DNA of 64,000 nucleotides from Coriobacteriia bacterium (lineage in GTDB: Bacteria > Actinomycetota > Coriobacteriia > Anaerosomatales > Anaerosomataceae): the NCBI GenBank assembly GCA_016938135.1, contig JAFGVD010000004.1, positions 1-64,000 of the forward strand. The letters are read 5' to 3'. Positions 58,161 to 64,000 of the stretch are shown here, one piece after another. The notes beneath the pieces are model-generated. The model was not told the origin of the DNA. It saw only the letters and a list, made by a program, of their open reading frames with translations, and searched no databases. The position numbers and the translations under genes were made by a program. The first letter of the stretch is position 1, and each line of letters starts with the position of its first letter.

Positions 58161-59726
58161 TTACTTCGCGTAGTCGATCGCACGGCTTTCGCGGATGACC
58201 ATGACCTTGATCTGACCGGGGTACTGCAGCTCCCCTTCGATCTGCTTGGCGATGTCTCTTGCAAGCACCACCGAGTCAGCGTCGCTGATGTCATCAGGTT
58301 TGACCATGATGCGGATCTCGCGGCCGGCCTGCATCGCGTAGGATTTCTCTACACCCTTGTGCGACTCGGCAAGTGCTTCGAGTTTTTCGAGTCGCTTGAT
58401 GTAGCTCTCGAGGGTCTCTCGGCGAGCACCCGGACGAGATGCCGAGATGGCGTCTGCGGCCTGTACGATGACCGCTTCAACCGTGGTCGCTTCAACGTCG
58501 CCGTGGTGGGCCTCGATGCAATGCAGGATCTCTTTTGACTCACCCAGTCTGCGGGCAAGATCAGCACCGATGACAGCGTGCGGTCCTTCGATCTCGTGAT
58601 CGATCGCCTTGCCAAGGTCGTGAAGGAGCCCGGCTCGCTTGGCAAGCTTGACGTCCACGCCCAGTTCGGCCGCCATGACACCGGCGAGATACGAGACCTC
58701 GAGGGAGTGCTTCAGGACGTTCTGGCCGTACGAGGTACGGAAGCGTAGACGACCGAGCGTACGAACGATGTCGGTATGGAGACCGTGAATGCCAGTGTCG
58801 AACACCGCCTGTTCGCCAGCCTCGTGGATCTGCTGGTCTACGAGCGTCTTCGCCTTCTCGTACATCTCCTCGATACGCGCCGGATGGATGCGTCCGTCAG
58901 CGATGAGCGTCTCAAGCGTGATGCGGCCGATCTCGCGTCGCACCGGGTCGAAGCTTGAGAGGATGACCGCTTCAGGAGTGTCATCGATGATGAGGTTGAT
59001 GCCGGTGAGCTGCTCGAAAGCCCTGATGTTGCGACCTTCGCGACCGATGATACGACCCTTGAGGTCATCGCTCGGGATATGTACCACAGACACCGTCGAC
59101 TCAGCTGTGTGATCTGCAGCGACACGCTGGATGGCGATACCGACGATATTGCGTGCCTTGCGGTCCGCCTCTTCACGGGCGCGGGTCTCTGTCTCTCGGA
59201 TGATGACAGCGGCGTCGTGAGTGACGTCCTCCCGAACACGATCGAGCAGCACGGAGCGGGCTTCGTCGGAGGTCAGTCCGGCGAGAGCTTCAAGCCGCGA
59301 CTTCTCTTCTGCCACAGCCTCTTCCAGCTCTTTCTCACGCTTGACGACCTGACCAGCTTGACTTGCCAGCTGATGCTCTCGCTTGTCCAATGAGTCGCCC
59401 CTGCGTTCCAGGGATTCCTCGCGCTGCATCAGGCGGTTCTCCAGAGTGGTCAATTCCTTGCGGCGTTCTTTGATATCCTCGTCGGCCTCGGCCTTCATGT
59501 GGAAGATCTCGTCTTTGGCTTCGAGGAGCATCTCTCGTTTGGAAGTCTCGGCGGCCTTCTCGGCATCCGAGATCAGACGTTCAGCCGACTCGCGTGAGCG
59601 ATTGACCTTGTCTGTGACGAAGAAGCGATGCAAAACGAAACCGATGACGGCGCCGAGGACGAGCGAGCCTATGACGTACAACATGTTATCCAACGCGCGT
59701 CCCCTCCCTTCTGAAAGGAAGAACAT
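58161..59726 (-). CDS. rny: Ribonuclease Y
   Basis: N-terminal TM, long coiled coil, KH domain DDLKGRIIGREGRNIRAFEQLTGINLIIDDTPEAV, HD domain LLHDLGKAIDHEIEGPHAVIGADLARRLGES. Confidence 0.96.
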   Translation of the reverse strand: MFFLSEGRGRALDNMLYVIGSLVLGAVIGFVLHRFFVTDKVNRSRESAERLISDAEKAAETSKREMLLEAKDEIFHMKAEADEDIKERRKELTTLENRLMQREESLERRGDSLDKREHQLASQAGQVVKREKELEEAVAEEKSRLEALAGLTSDEARSVLLDRVREDVTHDAAVIIRETETRAREEADRKARNIVGIAIQRVAADHTAESTVSVVHIPSDDLKGRIIGREGRNIRAFEQLTGINLIIDDTPEAVILSSFDPVRREIGRITLETLIADGRIHPARIEEMYEKAKTLVDQQIHEAGEQAVFDTGIHGLHTDIVRTLGRLRFRTSYGQNVLKHSLEVSYLAGVMAAELGVDVKLAKRAGLLHDLGKAIDHEIEGPHAVIGADLARRLGESKEILHCIEAHHGDVEATTVEAVIVQAADAISASRPGARRETLESYIKRLEKLEALAESHKGVEKSYAMQAGREIRIMVKPDDISDADSVVLARDIAKQIEGELQYPGQIKVMVIRESRAIDYAK

Positions 59727-60025
59727 CTACTACTGACTGTGAGGAGCGCACCGGCTTTGATGCCGGCGGGTGTCTTCCACCTTCGAGACGCACGGCGCTC
59801 GAGAAACACGAGTCCGAATCAGTCTTTCAAGAACACAGAACCGGGCGTCTCGGCGCCCGGCAACTCCGATTCAAACTGCATGAGCACGGGAGACGTGCAT
59901 ATACGACTAAAAGCGGAACTCAACGTCCCGCGACATGTAGGTCGGTTCCCATAATCACGCACATCGGCGATGAAGATCAGAATACGCCGTATGAATCGCA
60001 TTTGCCGCTTGTCATCGTATCCGTC

Positions 60026-60039
60026 CGAACGAGCGTTCG
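60026..60039. promoter_or_regulatory. Perfect LexA/SOS-box-like palindrome in recX-rny intergenic region
   Basis: CGAAC-GAGC-GTTCG. Confidence 0.6.
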
Positions 60040-60099
60040 TCAAGCGGGAGCGGCGCATCACAGGTGCGCAAAACCGCATATCAGGAGGGTATTTGTGCG

Positions 60100-60741
60100 T
60101 TAGAGAGTATCCGCGTCCGATGGTGTGTCCATGTCGCCGAGAGCAGCAGCTGCGGCATCGAAGCAGATCCGGGGAGGAAACCCTCGTCGCGCCAGCCGTG
60201 CCGCCAGCTTGCGCGTGTCTCCTCCGGGACGTGCCCAGTGGGACGCCATGGCCAGTGCCCGGTCGTACTCCCCGGACTCGGGACAACATGCGTCCAGTGC
60301 TTCTTGCACAAGCGTTTCGTCGACCCCACGACGTACCATCTCGGTACGGGCGCGCGACCTGCCGTATCGGCGACCGTCGATCAGCGTGCGTGCCAGGATC
60401 TCCGCATAACGAGCGTCATCGACCAGCCCTATACGCATCAGTGCTGCCACGGTGTCCTGAGCGAGTCGATCCGGGTATCCGTCTGCGACGAGCTTGTCGC
60501 GCAGCTCTTCGGAACCGTGCTCGCGATAGCCGAGCAGTCGAAGGGCGCGTTCCCTGGCAGCGGCGGGCTCTGCGGCAGCGATCGCCAGTTCAGTGGCGTG
60601 TAGGTCTACCTCGTCGCCGGCAGCGAGGCCCAACTCTCGGACCACGACCAGAGACGTCATCCTCCACTCTTCGTCATCGATGATGATCGACCGTCGCTTC
60701 GAGCCGCGAAAGGCGGCTCGAAGCGCAGTGATGCGTGCCAT
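60100..60741 (-). CDS. recX: Regulatory protein RecX
   Basis: ARERALRLLGYREHGSEELRDKLVADGYPDRLAQDTVAALMRIGLVDDARYAEILART; adjacent to recA. Confidence 0.9.
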   Translation of the reverse strand: MARITALRAAFRGSKRRSIIIDDEEWRMTSLVVVRELGLAAGDEVDLHATELAIAAAEPAAARERALRLLGYREHGSEELRDKLVADGYPDRLAQDTVAALMRIGLVDDARYAEILARTLIDGRRYGRSRARTEMVRRGVDETLVQEALDACCPESGEYDRALAMASHWARPGGDTRKLAARLARRGFPPRICFDAAAAALGDMDTPSDADTL

Positions 60742-60743
60742 CG

Positions 60744-61769
60744 CTACTCCGGGCTCCCGTCTTCGGAGACGGTAGCGGGAATCAGACCGAGACGCTCGCG
60801 AATCATGCGCTCGACGGTGTCTCGAATGTCAGTGTGCTCCCGCAGGTACTCTTTTGCAGCCTCGCGGCCCTGTCCCAGTCTGTCCTCACCGTACGTGTAC
60901 CAGGCGCCGGACTTCTGAACGATCCCCTCTTCGACGCCAAGATCGAGCAGACTGCCTTCTTTGGAGATGCCAAGCCCGTACATGATGTCGAACTCAGCCT
61001 GTCTGAACGGCGCCGCAAGCTTGTTCTTGACGACTTTGGCGCGCACGCGGTTGCCTACGATGTCGGTGCCCTGTTTGATCGAGTCGATCCGGCGGATGTC
61101 GATGCGGATGGAGGCGTAGAACTTCAGCGCCCGACCGCCGGATGTGGTCTCCGGGCTGCCGAACATGACGCCGATCTTTTCGCGAAGCTGGTTTATGAAG
61201 ATGCATGTCGTGTTCGACTTGCTGAGCGAGCCCGCGAGCTTTCTCATCGCCTGGCTCATGAGTCGTGCCTGAAGACCGACGGTGACGTCGCCCATCTCGC
61301 CCTCGAGTTCAGCTCGAGGCACCAGTGCAGCGACGGAGTCGACCACGACGACGTCGATGGCACCCGAGCGTACTAGCATGTCTGTGATCTCAAGAGCTTG
61401 CTCGCCTGTGTCAGGCTGTGAGATGAGGATGTCATCGATATCGACCCCGAGCCGTGCCGCGTATGTAGGATCGAGAGCGTGCTCGACGTCGATGAAGGCG
61501 GCGACGCCCCCCATCGCCTGGGCTTCCGCGATTATCTGCAGCGCAAGCGTCGTCTTACCGGACGACTCAGGGCCGTATACCTCGACGATCCTGCCGCGCG
61601 GCACGCCGCCTATCCCGAGTGCTGCATCCAGCGACAGCGCGCCGGTCGGAATCGCCGGGATCTTGACCATACTGTCATGCTCGCCGAGACGCATGAGCGA
61701 TCCCTTGCCGAACTTGCGGTCGATCTGCTCACGCGTAAGGTCTAGGACCTTCTCTTTGTCTTTCTGCAT
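60744..61769 (-). CDS. recA: Recombinase RecA
   Basis: [42 protein letters not shown]; start [10 protein letters not shown] at 61769. Confidence 0.98.
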   Translation of the reverse strand: MQKDKEKVLDLTREQIDRKFGKGSLMRLGEHDSMVKIPAIPTGALSLDAALGIGGVPRGRIVEVYGPESSGKTTLALQIIAEAQAMGGVAAFIDVEHALDPTYAARLGVDIDDILISQPDTGEQALEITDMLVRSGAIDVVVVDSVAALVPRAELEGEMGDVTVGLQARLMSQAMRKLAGSLSKSNTTCIFINQLREKIGVMFGSPETTSGGRALKFYASIRIDIRRIDSIKQGTDIVGNRVRAKVVKNKLAAPFRQAEFDIMYGLGISKEGSLLDLGVEEGIVQKSGAWYTYGEDRLGQGREAAKEYLREHTDIRDTVERMIRERLGLIPATVSEDGSPE

Positions 61770-61826
61770 GAAAACTCGCTCCTTTTCCCGTGCGGGCGAC
61801 CCCTGAAAGGCTGCATCGAACGTACA

Positions 61827-61840
61827 CGAACACGTGTTCG
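61827..61840. promoter_or_regulatory. LexA/SOS box upstream of recA
   Basis: CGAACACGTGTTCG, perfect 14-bp palindrome, 57 nt upstream of recA ATG. Confidence 0.9.
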
Positions 61841-61847
61841 GTGTCAA

Positions 61848-62435
61848 TCAATCCGCAAGGGGTGCGAAGAGGCGTTCTTCGTAGACCGGACCTTGCGGAG
61901 TCAACGTGCTCGTGTACAAGGTAACCCCTCGCACTGACATCCGTTTCAGGCGGTCCTCTGCAGCGAAGAACACATGCTGCCCAACGTCGAGCATCTCGAA
62001 GGGCACGCGCTGTGGATTCCGTGATCTCACGAGTGTTATGTGTGGCTTGAACGACCGTGTCTCGGCAGGGAACCCCATCTCTACCAGAGCGGCGTCAACG
62101 GTGTTGGCGAGCTCGATCGTGGCCGCGCTCCCCTCTTCGATGCCGGTCCAGAGCATGGTGGCTGATCGTGGACGGGGAACCGCGCTGATGTCGCCAATGC
62201 GTACCTGGAAGCTTCGCATGGTGGATGCTGCGGTAATGAGCGTCTCATCGACCTGTGTCATCAGTCCCTCAGGTACCTGACCCAGGAACTTCACCGTGAT
62301 GTGCAGGTTCTCCTCGGCTACCCACTTCTCGTCACGCCACTCGGGCGTGCTCGCCTGCATCGCCTGTTGTGCCGAGCGGACCGTCTGCCTGGTCACGACG
62401 GGGAGCGCGATCCCGATGAATGTACGCAGGTACAT
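61848..62435 (-). CDS. thpR: RNA 2',3'-cyclic phosphodiesterase (2H family)
   Basis: RTFIGIALP; ENLHITVKFLGQV (HxTxxF); SFKPHITLVRSRN (HxTL). Confidence 0.94.
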   Translation of the reverse strand: MYLRTFIGIALPVVTRQTVRSAQQAMQASTPEWRDEKWVAEENLHITVKFLGQVPEGLMTQVDETLITAASTMRSFQVRIGDISAVPRPRSATMLWTGIEEGSAATIELANTVDAALVEMGFPAETRSFKPHITLVRSRNPQRVPFEMLDVGQHVFFAAEDRLKRMSVRGVTLYTSTLTPQGPVYEERLFAPLAD

Positions 62436-62441
62436 GTCTCT

Positions 62442-63677
62442 TCAGCTCCCCTGCATCTCCCGACGCATGGCATCAAGCGCTTCCACAGTCGCACGGATGC
62501 GCACGCCTTCACGGTCGCCGAACAAGGAGCGTTGCCATGTCCTCACCCGATCCTCGCGGGCTAGCCCGAACCAGACCGTGCCTACAGGTTTGTCGGCGGT
62601 CCCTCCGCCGGGTCCCGCGATGCCGGTGATCGACACCGCGATGTCCGCTTGCAGGCTGTCGGCAACGCCCTGCGCCATCTCGGCGGCTGTCTGGGAGCTC
62701 ACAGCACCGTACGCGGCCAGCGTTTCTTCGGCCACGCCCAGCGTGGAGGTCTTGACCGTATCGGAGTATGCGACGATGCCGCCCGTGAACACCGCCGAGG
62801 AGCCCGGGATGTCGGTAAGGGCGGCAGCGACTCTTCCGCCCGTACACGATTCGGCGACCGCAAGTCTCAGCCCGACCTCGTGTGCACGGCGGACCACGAC
62901 CTGGGCGAGCGTAGAGCCGTCACGGGAGTAGCAGTCCTCGCCAAGCGCCTCCAGCGCCGCATCGGCTGCGCCTGCCACGCCTGCCTCCCCTGCCCCGTCG
63001 TCGAAGATCACGATCTCGATGTCAGCCGGCGAGGCCAGGATGGTGAGTTCCACCCCCGGGTGAGATTCGAGCGCTCGCTGTACACGCATCTGGGCGTCGG
63101 ACTCGGTGAGCCCGGTGCAGCGGAGTCTGGCGGGCGCCACGGCCTGTGAGGACGTGGCAAGCAGCGTGGCAAGCAGCGTGGCCAGCATCGGTCGCATCTC
63201 GGCGGGTGGGCCGGGTAGCAGCACGAGGTGGCCCATGGGTGTGGGGACCGTCTGTCCCGGAGCGGTGCCCAGCGTGGGCACGACCACCGTGGCGCCTTCC
63301 AACACGTCCGCCTGCGTGAAGAGCTGGCGTCGTGCGTCCGGGTCGCGGTGTCTGGATGTGAACGTCTGTAGTCTTCGCTCGGTCTCAGGGTCACGCGACA
63401 TCGAGACTCCAAGCGCGTCAGCGGCCGCCTCACGGGTTATGTCGTCGTGAGTGGGTCCTAGACCTCCGGTGACCACAACGAGGCTACAGGCGCCTGTGAG
63501 ACGCCGTAGAGTGGCCGAGATGAGCGTCGCGTCATCCGCAACGCGAACCATCTCGGCGACACGAAAGCCTGCGCCGAGAAGCGCGGCGGCTATCTCGGCG
63601 GTGTTGGTGTCCGTTCGCAGGCCGGTGACAAGCTCCGTGCCCACGCCGACCACGGCCGCGAGCGGACGGTCGCTCAT
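62442..63677 (-). CDS. cinA: CinA family protein (competence/damage-inducible, nicotinamide mononucleotide deamidase domain)
   Basis: VTGGLGPTHDDITREAAADALG; C-terminal LAVAESCTGGRVAAALTDIPGSSAVFTGGIVAYSDTVKTSTLGV. Confidence 0.94.
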   Translation of the reverse strand: MSDRPLAAVVGVGTELVTGLRTDTNTAEIAAALLGAGFRVAEMVRVADDATLISATLRRLTGACSLVVVTGGLGPTHDDITREAAADALGVSMSRDPETERRLQTFTSRHRDPDARRQLFTQADVLEGATVVVPTLGTAPGQTVPTPMGHLVLLPGPPAEMRPMLATLLATLLATSSQAVAPARLRCTGLTESDAQMRVQRALESHPGVELTILASPADIEIVIFDDGAGEAGVAGAADAALEALGEDCYSRDGSTLAQVVVRRAHEVGLRLAVAESCTGGRVAAALTDIPGSSAVFTGGIVAYSDTVKTSTLGVAEETLAAYGAVSSQTAAEMAQGVADSLQADIAVSITGIAGPGGGTADKPVGTVWFGLAREDRVRTWQRSLFGDREGVRIRATVEALDAMRREMQGS

Positions 63678-64000
63678 TGTTGCTTCCTGGTCCAGGGTCC
63701 GGTGATGATGTTCCGTGCGTGATAGAAGTAGTCCGCCATCGAGAGCAGCGTGGCGATCACGGCGGCGCCCATCACGACCCACGTGATGATGGTGAACGTC
63801 GCGCCGAATCCTGACCCACCGACCGTGTCCAGGAGTGGGCTGCCCATCACGATGAAGCCGACGATAGCGAGGATCTGCAGGATCGTTTTGATCTTCCCGT
63901 AGGATGACGCCGCGATGACCTTGCCCTCGGCGACCGCGACCATTCGCAAGCCGGATACGATCAGCTCCCGGCTGATGATGACCAGAGCGATCCACGAAGG
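63674..64000 (-). CDS. pgsA: CDP-diacylglycerol-glycerol-3-phosphate 3-phosphatidyltransferase (C-terminal part, runs off window end)
   Basis: Reading through the window end gives IALVIISRELIVSGLRMVAVAEGKVIAASSYGKIKTILQ, typical PgsA; upstream of cinA. Confidence 0.88.
   Translation of the reverse strand, partial: PSWIALVIISRELIVSGLRMVAVAEGKVIAASSYGKIKTILQILAIVGFIVMGSPLLDTVGGSGFGATFTIITWVVMGAAVIATLLSMADYFYHARNIITGPWTRKQQ

Noticed and set aside
59819-60289. 156-aa minus-strand ORF spanning recX 3' end and the recX-rny gap
   Set aside because: Overlaps RecX in another frame and runs through a hairpin; no domain recognised. Kept only as possible non-coding signal.
1-64000. CRISPR arrays, prophage, transposases, toxin-antitoxin or classical defence islands
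   Set aside because: No repeat-spacer pattern, integrase/transposase or defence genes recognised by reading the ORF track.

Overview
This is a 64 kb chromosomal window from a high-GC bacterium. It is probably an anaerobic actinobacterium of Coriobacteriia type, inferred from the GarA-like/FtsR-like pair, complete class III NrdD/NrdG, SpoVS, RNase Y, indolepyruvate:ferredoxin oxidoreductase and LL-diaminopimelate aminotransferase. Coding density is high. I saw no prophage, transposon, CRISPR array or rRNA; only the 3' half of one tRNA-Pro(GGG) lies at the left edge. Main blocks are: an ABC-F/DegV/CorA/PgsA-like/ManC-PMM-like region; Sbp/DUF881/VanW; a PaaK-ACT module; glycine cleavage gcvT-H-PA-PB with a lipoate ligase; an RsiG-like/GarA-like/FtsR-like/hpt/K+ channel/apt block; divergent RlpA-like and NlpC/P60 hydrolases; an iorAB-ACT-livJHMGF-paaK aromatic/branched-chain acid cluster; a GT2 synthase; two nucleobase permeases; dut/nrdG/nrdH-like/nrdD/nrdR; lexA with tandem SOS boxes; and a long minus-strand housekeeping array (hflX, dapL, dapF, miaA, Memo-AMMECR1 fusion, miaB, PHP, spoVS, GHKL ATPase, rny, recX, recA, thpR, cinA, pgsA). 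Observations most worth follow-up are: (1) an 84-nt three-way-junction-like leader with mutually exclusive helices upstream of an AzgA/PbuG-type purine permease; (2) a small RsiG-like protein with a variant c-di-GMP signature (E-x3-S-x2-R-x3-H-x3-D); (3) a ManC-PMM fusion whose phosphomutase half has degenerate active-site motifs; (4) a perfect LexA box in the recX-rny gap plus a four-box array at lexA; (5) a duplicated PaaK-ACT module. All functions are inferred from reading sequence; no searches or folding programs were run.
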